Below, in pieces: positions 24,487 to 33,638 of a DNA stretch of 64,000 nucleotides; position 1 is the stretch's first letter, and each line of letters begins with the position of its first letter. Location: contig NZ_KB912877.1 of assembly GCF_000383855.1 (NCBI RefSeq), forward strand, positions 3,119,579-3,183,578, written 5' to 3'. The translations under genes and the position numbers were made by a program. The notes under the pieces are model-generated. The model saw only the letters and a program-made list of their open reading frames with translations, made no database searches and was not told the DNA's origin. The stretch comes from Methylobacter marinus A45. Its GTDB lineage: Bacteria; Pseudomonadota; Gammaproteobacteria; Methylococcales; Methylomonadaceae.

Positions 24487-25380
24487 GGCAAGCTCAACGA
24501 CGAGGACGCCCTGACCGCCAAGGTGGACGTGCTGGCCAGGACGCAGCGCTACAAGCAGGTATGCCGGCCCGAAAGAGCTGGATCTGCCGGCGGAATACCA
24601 CGGCACGCCGCCGGCGGCAATCGACTGGCAGGCGATCAGGAACCGCGTCAACCGCATGAGCATGCGCGACTTGACCCAGGCCATCATCCCGGCCCTGGCC
24701 CGCAGCGACTGCAAGCCAGTGATCGCCGTCGATGACCTGACTTCGCTGACGCCGACGCAAATGGCCTTCTGGCTGGCCATTTTCGACCATGCGCAGGTAG
24801 CCGGCTGCGCCTCCGAGAAAAAGGTCCGCGTGCGCAAGCTGTGGTGGAAAATGAGGGAGGTCCCCGTCAAGCCCTTGCCGCCGGACGTGATCCGCGAGAT
24901 CGTCAGGAAGTACATCGAGGCCAAGGGCATTTTGATCGAGTCGCCGGAGCTATACATTTCCCGCGTCGTCAAGCAATCGGGCGGCGTGCCGCAGGCGATC
25001 CATGACATGCTGGACGAGTCGGGCAAGGAGCGCATCATCGACAAGCGCAAGGTTAGGGAAATGCACCACGAGATCGGGGTCCGGTATCTGGACTTCGCGC
25101 CCATGGTCATGATCGTCGGGGCGCTGATCATCTCGATGCGCTATGGGGGCATGGGCACCGGCGATAAGACGCTGTACATTCTCGGCGGAATGGGGGCGGC
25201 GCTGTTTCTGACCTTCCGCTACTTCATCTTTAAAGGCGTGGGGCGGCAGCCGTCTGATACCGGAACGGCGTCAATTGAATACCAAAACGGTACCAATCAT
25301 ATGCCCCTAATTTATACCACTGATGTTACGCAAATCATTGCCTTCGGCATTGGTAGGGTCGAATTCACTTGTGCCCTTTA
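24487..25380 (+). pseudogene. Degenerate AAA-type ATPase / membrane protein remnant
   Basis: The remnant starts abruptly at about 24487 at a sharp AT-to-GC border. One frame reads KLNDEDALTAKVDVLARTQR; after about 24565 it continues in another frame as PKELDLPAEYHGTPPAAIDW and then as an open frame from 24656. The later part has PVIAVDDLTSLTPTQMAFWL (Walker B and sensor-like), a winged-helix-like region (LPPDVIREIVRKYIEAKGIL) and two membrane helices (FAPMVMIVGALIISM, LYILGGMGAALFLTFRYF). The Walker A part is gone. The last 40 codons run into a family B repeat. It is an N-terminally deleted, frameshifted remnant of an ATPase, probably from a mobile element. Confidence 0.65.
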
Positions 25381-25482
25381 GGGTACTTGTGCTCCAAAGG
25401 GCTATTCGACCCGAGGCAATGCTGACGTGCTGGCCTTGACACGCCGTGCGCATAGTGCGAATAAATTCGCACCTACAATTTT
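25356..25482. repeat. Palindromic intergenic repeat, family B
   Basis: GTCGAATTCACTTGTGCCCT, GGGTACTTGTGC and, at the far end, AGTGCGAATAAATTCGCACC. A small related palindrome GGGTCGAATTAATTCGACCC lies at 25731-25750. The rest of 25483-25871 shows nothing recognisable. Confidence 0.65.
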
Positions 25483-25871
25483 CTGATTTATTCCATGCTC
25501 ATTACTAAGCAGACTTTGCCTTTCCTGAATACCAGATATAGAAGGCCGCTATAGTGCAGTAACTATCGTTCGCTGCTTCGGCCCGGCCGTCGAGTTTGGA
25601 TCGGCTCCGGTCAGTCGATATAGCTCAGGTTGAAGCCGATTTTTTACATCCGGATTAAGTCACTGATATTACGCATCAGTTGAATTGCGACGGGTTTAAT
25701 AAAGTATCGCCAGCGCGACGGTAAACTGTAGGGTCGAATTAATTCGACCCGAAACGCTTTCTCGAAGTATGGGCATTAATAACAAAACTCAATTTTCACA
25801 ACAGTCGTTGCTTTCAGGTAAGGGTGATTGCTCCTTACTATTGCGTATAGCATTTGAATAGTGAGATGAGG

Positions 25872-26660
25872 CTATTTCAGACTCGCGGCCTTTTTATCCA
25901 CGACACCGGGAAGGTCGCGCGTAGGCCGTGGAAATTTGCCTTTCAGCGCATCGACGCCGGACTGCGGCTTGGCCAGTGCTTTCAATTCAGCACGCTGACG
26001 GCGTTTCTCGCTGGTGCTGATCCCCATCCTTTGATCCCGCTGGTCGACCAGGCCGGGCATATCCTCGCCGTCCCGGTTGAACGACCATTCCAGTGTCGGT
26101 TCGCCCAGCGGCATCCGGTCGCCGGTTGCGCCAAACGGGGCAGAGTTCCAGACATGCCAGGTCTTGCCGTAACTGTTCATTTTGCCTTCCATCAGCTCCG
26201 TTTCGGCCGCGCCGGGAATGCCGGGCGCTACGAGTTGCCCGGACAGGATCTCGTAATTATGCGGGTGCCAGTACTTTTTCTCTTTTTCGGGCAGGGACTC
26301 GAACAGCGCTTCTGAAATAATATATTCAATGCCGATCAGGTTTGCCTGCCGGGTATTGCCGTCGAACAGGACGCACTGGGCGAAATCCTGATTAACCTGG
26401 CGGCAGAAATGATGAGCCTCCATTTGATGCACCGGATCTTCCTTGGAGGCATGGAAACCATCCAGATAGATGTTCATGGGCTCTAAAGGCGAGTCGGTCT
26501 GTAACATCGCGGCCCCCGCCTCGAGTACTTCGGTTTTGGTCTTTTTTTCCTCGCCGAGCGGAGCCAGGGGCGGGTTGGCCGACGAACTACAGGCTCCCAG
26601 CAGGCTGGCGGTGATGAGGGTAAGGGTCATGCGAGAAGCGGAATGAAGCTTTGGTATCAT
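25872..26660 (-). CDS. DUF1264-family lipoprotein
   Basis: 262 residues from ATG 26660, with AGGAG ahead; the frame is open for 27 codons further upstream without signal character. A lipoprotein signal is clear: LITASLLGACSSS, with Cys as the acylated residue. The body matches DUF1264: SPLEPMNIYLDGFHASKEDP, HQMEAHHFCRQVNQDFAQCV, LIGIEYIISEALFESLPEKE, WHPHNYEILSGQLVAPGIPG. DUF1264 includes plant oil-body-associated proteins and bacterial proteins of unknown role. It is anchored to a membrane facing the periplasm. It is monocistronic. Confidence 0.85.
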   Translation of the reverse strand: MIPKLHSASRMTLTLITASLLGACSSSANPPLAPLGEEKKTKTEVLEAGAAMLQTDSPLEPMNIYLDGFHASKEDPVHQMEAHHFCRQVNQDFAQCVLFDGNTRQANLIGIEYIISEALFESLPEKEKKYWHPHNYEILSGQLVAPGIPGAAETELMEGKMNSYGKTWHVWNSAPFGATGDRMPLGEPTLEWSFNRDGEDMPGLVDQRDQRMGISTSEKRRQRAELKALAKPQSGVDALKGKFPRPTRDLPGVVDKKAASLK

Positions 26661-27223
26661 CGATTTCTCCTCTTCCTGTGTGCGCAATTGGCCGTCAGTC
26701 CGGGCTGGGCTGAACGGCCGTCTGACTGGCGGATACGGCAAGGACAGAAATTAACGGTCTCGTAACCGGTTGAGGCGAGCATTTCCGGCCCTTGCCCAGC
26801 GTTGCGGCTGGTTGGATTCTATTATCAGCGGCTTTTAGCTGTTTGAGCCGTTGGATAGGCTTCGTTCATGCAAGTTCCGCCTCGCAAAGAAGGCGCCTCG
26901 GCCGGATGCCGAGCTGATTTTACGCAAAAAACCTGCTGGCGCCGGCAGCAACACTGCGTACAATGAAGCTTGATGTCTATCGGATGCCGGCAAAAAATTC
27001 GTTAAATCGGGACTATGCGGCTAGAGCGGACGGGCATTTCCCTGCCGCCAGTGCCCGCTTCCCGACAATTTCAATCCGGCCTTATGTAAGGCGGTAAGAG
27101 GTAGGCAATGATGACTGAAACCTGGCCAATAGTAACGATAATGGCGGATGCCCGTTCCGCGAAGCGGCGCAGTCTGGCACCGGCGGTATAAAACATCCGG
27201 CATTCGGCGGGCAGGACGGCGGT
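26661..27223. other. Intergenic region with a REP fragment
   Basis: Over 500 bases with no gene. A partial REP-like arm (ATAAAACATCCGGCATTCGG) lies at 27186-27205, close to the start of the HD-GYP gene. Promoters for both divergent genes are presumably here. Confidence 0.4.
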
Positions 27224-28582
27224 ATGAGCGATTCGAAAATCAGAGTGAGCAAGGGCAATCAAGCCATGGCCGACTCGGAAGCCGTGCTGGCCACAAGCCG
27301 GTTCATCCATCGGAAAATCCTGGTTCGGCTGTTTCTCGGATGGCTGTCGCTCAGCCTGGTGATCGGCGGTCTGTTCCTGTGGCTGGAACTCGAACGTATC
27401 AAGCAGTCCGTCCACGAACTCGCGCTCAGGGAATCGGCGATATTCAACGGTGAGTCCGCGCACAATCTGGATCGGCTCGACTCTGCGGCTTACCAACAGT
27501 TGATGGATCTGGCGCGGCAACTGGTCAATCAGCATTTTCTGGTTGTCGAGCTGTATGACCGCAATAAACAGCTCAGGCTGGAAATCATCAGGCCGGGACA
27601 TGAGCTTGCCGAACAGGACATCAATCGCTATCGCCACCGCTTTCCAAAGGTGGGTGAATTTTCCCACGAGTTTCATTACATCCGTGGTGAATTGCTGCTG
27701 GTCATCCTGGTGCCTTTGCGTGATGCACGGGATTCGCTGGCCGGTTATTTCGAGGGGGTTTATCAGGTCGACCGCGAGACCCGGGATTCGATCATGGAAG
27801 ATCTGGGCCGCAGATTGGTGTTTGTCACCCTCGGCATCACCTTTACGACGCTACTGATGTATCCGATTGTGCTGACACTCAACCGGGGGCTGATCAAACT
27901 GTCCGGCGATCTGCTAAAGGGCAACCTGGAGCTGATAAGCGTGCTCGGTTGTGCCGTTGCCGAGCGCGACTCCGCTACCAACAGCCATAACTACCGGGTA
28001 ACGTTGTATGCGTTGCGACTGGGTGAGGCGATCGGGCTCTCCCGAGAACAAATTCACGACCTGATCACAGGCGCGTTGCTGCACGATGTCGGCAAGATCG
28101 GCATCCGCGACCCCATCCTGCTCAAACCCGGCAAACTGACGCCGGAAGAGTTCGAGATCATGAAAACCCACGTGCCGCTGGGCGTGGAGATTCTAAGCAA
28201 ATCAAGCTGGCTGGAGGGGGCGAGGGATGTGGTTGAATTTCACCATGAGCGATACGACGGCAGCGGTTATCCGCAAGGACTCCGAGGCGAGGCAATCCCC
28301 CTGAATGCGCGGATATTCGCCATCGCGGATGTGTTCGATGCCCTGACTACCAAACGCGCCTACAAGGAACCGTGGCCGGTGCTCGATGCCATCGCCAAGC
28401 TCGAACGGGCCAGCGGCAGTCACTTCGATCCGCGGTTGGTGCAGGTTTTCGCGACTATCGCGCCCGGTCTTTATCAGGAAGTGAGCGGTCTTGATGCGTA
28501 CCGGCTGGAGGCGATGCTAAGGCGCCGCATCGCCCGGTATTTTCTGGCTACCGCCATCGGAGCCGGCGTCAGGGATGCCTAG
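27224..28582 (+). CDS. Membrane-anchored HD-GYP domain protein, probable c-di-GMP phosphodiesterase
   Basis: 452 residues; ATG 27224 has AGGACGGCGG ahead, and ATG 27266 is an alternative. A transmembrane helix (LGWLSLSLVIGGLFLWLEL, about 40-58) and a second (FVTLGITFTTLLMYPIVLTL, about 204-223) enclose a periplasmic sensor domain of about 145 residues. The C-terminal HD-GYP domain has every key element: HDVGKIGIRD, HVPLGVEIL, HHERYDGSGYPQGL and ADVFDALTTKR. It should degrade c-di-GMP in the cytoplasm in response to a periplasmic signal. It is followed by a LuxR-type regulator gene on the same strand. Confidence 0.9.
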   Translation: MSDSKIRVSKGNQAMADSEAVLATSRFIHRKILVRLFLGWLSLSLVIGGLFLWLELERIKQSVHELALRESAIFNGESAHNLDRLDSAAYQQLMDLARQLVNQHFLVVELYDRNKQLRLEIIRPGHELAEQDINRYRHRFPKVGEFSHEFHYIRGELLLVILVPLRDARDSLAGYFEGVYQVDRETRDSIMEDLGRRLVFVTLGITFTTLLMYPIVLTLNRGLIKLSGDLLKGNLELISVLGCAVAERDSATNSHNYRVTLYALRLGEAIGLSREQIHDLITGALLHDVGKIGIRDPILLKPGKLTPEEFEIMKTHVPLGVEILSKSSWLEGARDVVEFHHERYDGSGYPQGLRGEAIPLNARIFAIADVFDALTTKRAYKEPWPVLDAIAKLERASGSHFDPRLVQVFATIAPGLYQEVSGLDAYRLEAMLRRRIARYFLATAIGAGVRDA

Positions 28583-28779
28583 GCATTATTCGTGAGAGGC
28601 GGGTTGATAGCAATCAATTGATCATCATGTTTTCTGATCGGCTGTCGGCTTTTGTTTTAATATCCGCTGCCACCGACATTCTGCATCTTTGCTTTCTGGT
28701 ACTCTTCGGACTGTGCAAGAAACAGGGCATTTCCATAGCGGGAAATGGCAGTACCCATAGCACTATAGGAGACTTTGGA

Positions 28780-29442
28780 GTGACTATTTCCACGTTCAAA
28801 GCCGAACGCCGTGAGTTGCCGCGCCGGATTGCGGACCGAGCCGCTAACGATTTGTACAAGACCTTTTCAACCGCGCATTGCCATTCGTGCCTGGAGCGCG
28901 CGGATGATGCCGTGCTGTTGCTGGATAATGGAAGGCGGGTCATGTATGTCACCTCGCAAGCGGATCAAATTATCAGGCGTTCCAGCATACCGTTCATGTT
29001 GCAGCCGAAATTCAGCCTGCCGCCTTCGCATAATGCTGCCCGCTTCGCGGCTTTCGTAAACGGGGAAGAGACCGAACCGGGACCGCTTATCCTGCTGCTG
29101 TCTGGCGAGCAGGACCGGGACAGGCTGCTGCTGACCTGCTTTCGCCTGCCCGAGTCCTCACGGCCGAATATGCCTGTGGCCCGGTATAGGGTCACGCTGC
29201 GGGACCCGAATCATTATCATGCCAGGCAATGGCATTTTTTCACCGGGCAATTCAATCTGACGCATGCCGAAGCCCGGATCTGCCGCGCGCTGTCGGATGG
29301 TTTGACGCTCAACGATTACTGCGCCCATTGGCGCGTCGCGATCAGCACCGCGCGCAGCCAGCTGAGCAGCGTGTTCGCCAAAACCGCCACGCGTGGGCAA
29401 TCCGATCTGTTGCGGCTGATTTATTTGTTCATGCGGGCATAG
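28780..29442 (+). CDS. LuxR-type HTH regulator
   Basis: 220 residues from GTG 28780, which has AGGAG eight bases before it; an open frame runs back to 28618 but without a site. The N-terminal 150 residues look like a PAS-type sensor (LERADDAVLLLDNGRRVMYV, then a strand-rich second half). The C-terminal HTH reads LTHAEARICRALSDGLTLND, YCAHWRVAISTARSQLSSVF, AKTATRGQSDLLRLIYLF, a pattern common in a subgroup of LuxR-type regulators. The target is unknown; the exported-protein gene downstream is a candidate. Confidence 0.75.
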   Translation: MTISTFKAERRELPRRIADRAANDLYKTFSTAHCHSCLERADDAVLLLDNGRRVMYVTSQADQIIRRSSIPFMLQPKFSLPPSHNAARFAAFVNGEETEPGPLILLLSGEQDRDRLLLTCFRLPESSRPNMPVARYRVTLRDPNHYHARQWHFFTGQFNLTHAEARICRALSDGLTLNDYCAHWRVAISTARSQLSSVFAKTATRGQSDLLRLIYLFMRA

Positions 29443-29650
29443 ACCGATGAATTTCTCCTCCATTTGAAGGATGCGCGGCGTTAGCGTCAGCCGATAAACT
29501 GCGCTCGCTTATTGATAATCAGACGGCTGGCCCGTGGGGGCGGGATATGAAGGGTTTGAGTGTCGTGCCTGTCTCTTCGTCCCGCTTGCCGCGGCCTTTG
29601 AGTAATTGAATTGACAGGGATTGTTCCAAACCAAGGCTTTTGGAGGAAAG

Positions 29651-30700
29651 ATGAAAGAGGTAAAACACACCAGACTGGCTATGACAGCCATGACATCCAT
29701 TTTGGCGCTGGGGCTCGGCAGCGGAGCTATGGCTGCTGAACCGCAAGAAGGTACTGGTACTGCAAGTGCCAGGATATCCGACGGAGGCATTACGCCATAC
29801 ATTATTTTTCCAGACAGGGCAGGAGAGTTAAACAACGGAGGTAACCGGACTTGCGAGGGTGTAGGCGACGCTTTTTTTGGCAACGTCAATTACTACAGTT
29901 GTAGTAGCGCCAGAGCTAACTATAGTGAGACAAGTGACACGTTCGATGCTACCTTCACTGACGTCAGCGGAAATCCGGGCTGCAATAACAACGCGATCGA
30001 TGTGACTGTTACCGATGGCACTTCGGTTGCCTTTACCGCGAATCCGGATGGCGTTGGCGCGGCGATTGTAAAGGGAAGCAACGATGCCAATGTCTACGTG
30101 TATAACCCGCAAAAGAACAGTGATTCCGGCCTAACGTCCCCGTTGAATGCCAGCGGGAATCCGGCCGGGCTGAGCAATCTGACCTTCTGCTGGAACCCGG
30201 TTGGCCAGGAGACGGAATGTTTTGAAGATGAAACCGCCTGGGCTGAAGGGACCAGATATACACCCCGAGGCAACTGGGCGACTTACACGTCGTATGAAGG
30301 CGTTGCTAAAACAGTCACGTTATTTGCCGGCCAGACCATGGAGGCGGGCACCGTTCAGTTCTCCGCGCCTGCAGGCGATCATGTCACCATTACGATCACC
30401 CTCAATGAAGGCTGGCGATTCGCGCTTAATCCCGCAGGTGAGAATGAATACGGCTCCGTATACGATAATAATATCAAGGTTCAGGATTACGCGACCGCAC
30501 CGAGCGGCAATCCAGCCCCCGGCCTGTTCCAATGGAAGACGATCGCCGAAGGGCAGACAGGCAGCATTACTGTGAACGCCAACAATTTTTATGGCGTGCA
30601 TGTGGATGTCGAGCACCAGGTCGACTGTCCGGTACCTGAAACGCCCGCAAACCCGACTACATCCTCAACGTCCATGTCATTCTCAAGTTCCGGGCAGTAA
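29651..30700 (+). CDS. Exported hypothetical protein, Asn/Gly/Thr-rich
   Basis: 349 residues from ATG 29651, with GGAGGAAAG directly before it. A signal peptide ends near GSGAMAAE. The mature part is beta-rich with many Asn, Gly, Ser and Thr, and paired cysteines (NRTCEGVG, NYYSCSSA, GNPGCNNN, TFCWNP, ETECFED) that probably form disulphides. The C-terminus is a Ser-rich tail after VDCPVPETP. It looks like a secreted or surface beta-sandwich protein. I do not recognise the family. Confidence 0.75.
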   Translation: MKEVKHTRLAMTAMTSILALGLGSGAMAAEPQEGTGTASARISDGGITPYIIFPDRAGELNNGGNRTCEGVGDAFFGNVNYYSCSSARANYSETSDTFDATFTDVSGNPGCNNNAIDVTVTDGTSVAFTANPDGVGAAIVKGSNDANVYVYNPQKNSDSGLTSPLNASGNPAGLSNLTFCWNPVGQETECFEDETAWAEGTRYTPRGNWATYTSYEGVAKTVTLFAGQTMEAGTVQFSAPAGDHVTITITLNEGWRFALNPAGENEYGSVYDNNIKVQDYATAPSGNPAPGLFQWKTIAEGQTGSITVNANNFYGVHVDVEHQVDCPVPETPANPTTSSTSMSFSSSGQ

Positions 30701-30715
30701 CCTTTAACCCGTAAG

Positions 30716-30897
30716 GCGGATTCGCGTTAGCAATCCGCCCTAAACGGAGCGCACCCAATCGACCCCCGTCCGGATTTTTCCAGGCGAGGGTTTTCTTTTG
30801 GAAGTGCTTTGGTGTTCGGCATGAATAGCGCCGGGTTGGCAAACCCAGCTTTTCGAAGCCGCCCCTGCCGGGCTTTATCAGATGGAACTCCCGGCCT
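30716..30897. repeat. Two adjacent intergenic repeats
   Basis: At 30716-30750 lies AAGGCGGATTCGCGTTAGCA with ATCCGCCCTAAACGGAGC, related to the motif near 343-372. At 30822-30897 is a family A REP copy (GCCGGGTTGGCAAACCCAGC, GCCGGGCTTTATCAGATGG). Confidence 0.6.
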
Positions 30898-31077
30898 GAA
30901 ATTTCACATTCACCATGACATCGCTCAATTTTTAATGGATCGCATCGAACTGACACCGTGACTGACCGGTCTCATAAAACAGATAATCGTGCCCTGGTTC
31001 AGGACAGCCGCTGGTCGCGCCTCGGGATAGTAATTAGTCAGCCTTGTTCTGACGAGTAAAATTTGCAGAGTATTCAT

Positions 31078-31141
31078 AGAGTGCGAATCCCCTGAAGGGC
31101 ATAAATGAATTCGCACCTACAATTTACCCGTCATGATTAAA
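31078..31141. repeat. Family B repeat, half copy
   Basis: AGTGCGAATCCCCTGAAGGG followed by AATGAATTCGCACCTACAAT and TTACCCGTCATGATTAAATT; the same right flank follows the copy at 7634-7795. Confidence 0.65.
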
Positions 31142-31246
31142 TTGACTGAGTCCTATGTTCCGGATGGCCTGATTCCGGTCGACTTACGCTGTAAGTTTGG
31201 CTGGTCCGCAAGGGTATCACCTCGATTGGTTGAAAGGAAAAAAGCG

Positions 31247-31591
31247 ATGAAATCCAATGTTGGAAGATGGGTTGTGGCGGTAGTCCTGAGCATTTTCTTA
31301 TCCGGTTGCTCAAGCATACGCGCGAGGGATGAAATCTCCGGCCAGGAATGGACAGCCTATCCCGGCGTTCAGCAGGACCTGAAAGAAACGGGCGAAATCT
31401 TCACCGGGAAGCGGTCGGAGCCGGGATGGATTCAGGGATTGATAGCATCCATGCTGATCGTCGATCTGCCTTTCTCGATCGTCTTAGATACGCTTGTGGC
31501 GCCCTATGATGTGTACCGCATCTACAATCCCGAGGCATTCGAGGAGGCGGACGAACCGCCGGACCAGCCTGAGGACCTGGACGCCGAATAG
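31247..31591 (+). CDS. YceK/YidQ-family (DUF1375) lipoprotein
   Basis: 114 residues from ATG 31247 after AAAGGAAAAAAGCG; the upstream open frame passes through repeat sequence. The lipobox LSIFLSGCSSI sets the acylated Cys at about 22. The family block follows: YPGVQQDLKETGEIF, a Trp, then MLIVDLPFSIVLDTLVAPYD. This is the DUF1375 pattern of small lipoproteins of unknown function. The acidic tail (EEADEPPDQPEDLDAE) is an addition. Confidence 0.8.
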   Translation: MKSNVGRWVVAVVLSIFLSGCSSIRARDEISGQEWTAYPGVQQDLKETGEIFTGKRSEPGWIQGLIASMLIVDLPFSIVLDTLVAPYDVYRIYNPEAFEEADEPPDQPEDLDAE

Positions 31592-31605
31592 GGCATGCGC
31601 CACAT

Positions 31606-31680
31606 GCTCTGGGGCACAAGTATCCAGAGAGCATAAATGAATTCACACCTGCAATTTACCCGTCATAAATTGACGGACCC
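31606..31680. repeat. Family B repeat, degenerate copy
   Basis: GGGGCACAAGTATCCAGAGA, GCATAAATGAATTCACACCT and TTTACCCGTCATAAATTGAC, directly after the lipoprotein gene. Confidence 0.6.
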
Positions 31681-31864
31681 TCCCTTATCCGACGCGACCT
31701 GATAAAGCCACTGAAATCAGAGAGGCGTGCAGTATGCAAACGCGGAATCCGCGCGTGATGATTTGAACAAAACAGCCGGCATTGATGACTAACGGTTAGA
31801 GCTGATTTCCCTGCTTAAATACGCTGAATAATTACATAAAATTAATGTTATTGGGAGAGTCATC

Positions 31865-32470
31865 ATGAGAAAAGCCTGGGCCATATTGTTAGCCTTTATT
31901 TCCGCAAGTTCCTCCGCATACGCCGAAACACCGGTTTCCCTTCCCGATTTCCTCTCTCCGGTCATTCTCAATGAAGCCATGCTGGATTCTGTTACCGCTG
32001 GCGCTGTTTCATCAACGATGATGACCAACGCCTTTGCCTCGGGGCTAACGCATGCGGCGGCAAAAACGGATGTCATGACCTCTGCCGACCGGCGAGGCAT
32101 CTGGCAAACCGCGGGCAAGGGCGTTTCAGTCGCGCAGTCCGATGGCCTGGTATTTGCCGAAGGGACAGGTGTTTCCAGCGCGGACACAACCGGAGTCAGC
32201 ATTGGCGGTTCAGCCATAGCCTTCAGCGATACAGCCGACGCTTATATTTCCGTGCGGACCAAAGCCATCGATACGCGAAATGCTGAAATCGCCATTGGGC
32301 ATGTCCGTGCAATCGCCTGTTGCGGAGCGGATACCGATACCAGCGTGCAGGCTACAACCTTTACAGGGCAGGATTTTAATGCAGGGCATATCACCCTTAA
32401 GGATATCAATACGCCACGGTTATCTTATTCTTTAGGCAATGCGGTGATTGTTTCGGTTTCGCATCCGTAG
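31865..32470 (+). CDS. Exported hypothetical protein with a MLDSVTAG motif
   Basis: 201 residues with a signal peptide (AWAILLAFISASSSAYAE). Just after it comes SPVILNEAMLDSVTAGA. The L-D-x-V-T-A-G motif occurs near the start of many small exported bacterial proteins. The rest is rich in Ala, Thr, Ser and Gly with a central repeat-like stretch (GTGVSSADTTGVSIGGSAIA) and a CC pair. Probably periplasmic or surface-bound. A GGGAGAG ribosome site precedes the ATG. Confidence 0.65.
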   Translation: MRKAWAILLAFISASSSAYAETPVSLPDFLSPVILNEAMLDSVTAGAVSSTMMTNAFASGLTHAAAKTDVMTSADRRGIWQTAGKGVSVAQSDGLVFAEGTGVSSADTTGVSIGGSAIAFSDTADAYISVRTKAIDTRNAEIAIGHVRAIACCGADTDTSVQATTFTGQDFNAGHITLKDINTPRLSYSLGNAVIVSVSHP

Positions 32471-32482
32471 GCTGATGTATCA

Positions 32483-32640
32483 AGGATTTGGTCGTCAATA
32501 ATGTCCCTGTTTAACATAAGATGTGCCGACGCCAGGAGGCGCATCGTTCGCGGGCGATGCGCTTCGCTGCGCCGCCTGGAGCGCCTGCTTTTGGCCGGCA
32601 TATCCCATGCAAGATTCCAGTTTCAGGAAGTTATTTTTAG
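32483..32640. repeat. Dispersed repeat, family D
   Basis: GATTTGGTCGTCAATAATGT and CCCTGTTTAACATAAGATG match the inverse of 19941-20040. This copy has an extra GC-rich stem (GCGCATCGTTCGCGGGCGAT) in the middle, so it is longer. Confidence 0.7.
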
Positions 32641-32674
32641 AACACTGCCCGTGCATCACAGGCCTCGAACACAG

Positions 32675-32844
32675 GTACGAGACTGTGAAAGTATTCAATT
32701 TAAAAGATTTAACCACGAAGGACACGAAGCACACGAAGTTTTAAGTTATTGATTAATTTTATTTTTTCTTCGTGTCCTTCGTGATCTTCGTGGTGAATAA
32801 GGCTTTTTATGACGCTTTTCACTAATTCTTTCACAGTCTGGTAC
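32675..32844. mobile_element. 170-bp palindromic MITE-like element, copy 1
   Basis: The ends are inverted repeats: GTACGAGACTGTGAAAGTAT on the left and TTCTTTCACAGTCTGGTAC on the right. Inside, ACCACGAAGGACACGAAG pairs with CTTCGTGTCCTTCGTG, so almost the whole element is one hairpin. It matches 55359-55528 in reverse complement over all 170 bases with only about three mismatches. No coding capacity. Confidence 0.8.
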
Positions 32845-32939
32845 GCACTGCGTACCCTACGGGTTTGCCTTTCCGGCAGCATGCGCCAAACGGGATAAAA
32901 AACATGCCCGACATCGGACAGGGATTCAAATCCAGTCTT

Positions 32940-32990
32940 TCAACGTTGTAATGCCGGGTTCCGCTAAAGCGTCATTCCCGCTATCATGGG
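32940..32990. repeat. REP-like repeat, family A, partial
   Basis: Right arm only: AATGCCGGGTTCCGCTAAAG followed by TTCCCGCTATC. Confidence 0.5.
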
Positions 32991-33023
32991 TTCTGCCTTT
33001 GTTTGTTTTTGAGAGACGCGCGG

Positions 33024-33308
33024 ATGCGAGATAAACGTAAAACTCATCCTGAGGCCTCATCGACCCGTTTATTTGACCGGTTGGCTGTTTCTTATCTGAG
33101 CGGCGTCGTGGCTTTCATGACGGGGATTCTGGTCTGGGGTGCACTGGCCGGTTTTAACGCCCTGGGCATATACACGCCGCCTCTGCCATTCGGCTTTGTG
33201 GTGCTGTTCACTATTGCGGTGGGCATTCTCGGTTTCTTTCTTAAAGAAAACCTGGTGTTGACGGTGCTCGCCAAACTATGGCGGTTTCTTGGAATGATGT
33301 GGAGATAG
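33024..33308 (+). CDS. Small two-helix membrane protein
   Basis: 94 residues from ATG 33024. The N-terminus is basic (RDKRKTHPEASSTRLFDR). Two transmembrane helices follow: LSGVVAFMTGILVWGALAGF and PFGFVVLFTIAVGILGFF. The short C-terminal tail is cytoplasmic. There are no conserved functional residues. It is convergent with the nif operon end and shares a hairpin with it. Confidence 0.6.
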   Translation: MRDKRKTHPEASSTRLFDRLAVSYLSGVVAFMTGILVWGALAGFNALGIYTPPLPFGFVVLFTIAVGILGFFLKENLVLTVLAKLWRFLGMMWR

Positions 33309-33327
33309 GGCGGCCGAGTGGCCGCCC
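33308..33327. terminator. Hairpin between the small membrane protein and the nif operon end
   Basis: Perfect 8-bp stem GGGCGGCC / GGCCGCCC with loop GAGT. It lies between convergent genes and probably ends the long nif transcript from the minus strand. Confidence 0.65.
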
Positions 33328-33336
33328 CGTTGCCGT

Positions 33337-33555
33337 TTAAACCCTGAGCAAGGCCTTGCACATTCTTTCGGAAAGCTGGTCTTCCGTGAATTGCGGCTCG
33401 TTGGGTGGATACAGTTCCACTTCATCCAGTTCGAAGCCGTATTCTTTGGCCAGGTTGAGGATTTCCTTCAGTTTCATGCAGGCAAGTAACTTGTCCTTTA
33501 ATTCAGGGTCAGCTTTCGCCTTTTCTGAAAATGCTTTGATGTCTGCAATTGCCAT
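33337..33555 (-). CDS. Nif11-domain protein
   Basis: 72 residues. The start MAIADIKAFSEKAKADPELK, DKLLACMKLKEILNLAKEYG, FELDEVEL follows the Nif11 domain (helix-turn-helix-like pattern ending in GxxF/Y-T/S). Nif11 proteins are found in nif clusters, where their role is unknown, and as leader peptides of natural products. Here there is no cleavage motif or modification enzyme, so the nif reading applies. A GGAG ribosome site precedes it. It is the last gene of the operon. Confidence 0.8.
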   Translation of the reverse strand: MAIADIKAFSEKAKADPELKDKLLACMKLKEILNLAKEYGFELDEVELYPPNEPQFTEDQLSERMCKALLRV

Positions 33556-33638
33556 TGTGTTTTTCTCCTATTGAAGATGATGATTGTGAGTGCTGGCAAG
33601 CACTCGGTATAAAAAATCGTTCCTGTTTCCAGCCCGGC

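Noticed and set aside
24400-25131. 243-residue minus-strand open frame near the toxin-antitoxin genes
   Set aside because: The opposite strand carries recognisable ATPase remnants, and this frame gives a Ser/Arg-rich translation with no domain.
32675-32844. The 170-bp palindrome as a terminator or a CRISPR-like array
   Set aside because: It is a single palindrome without spacers or T-tract, and recurs as a discrete element with inverted ends at unrelated places.
33337-33555. Nif11 protein as a natural-product leader peptide
   Set aside because: No Gly-Gly type cleavage site, core peptide or modifying enzyme nearby; the gene ends the nif operon.
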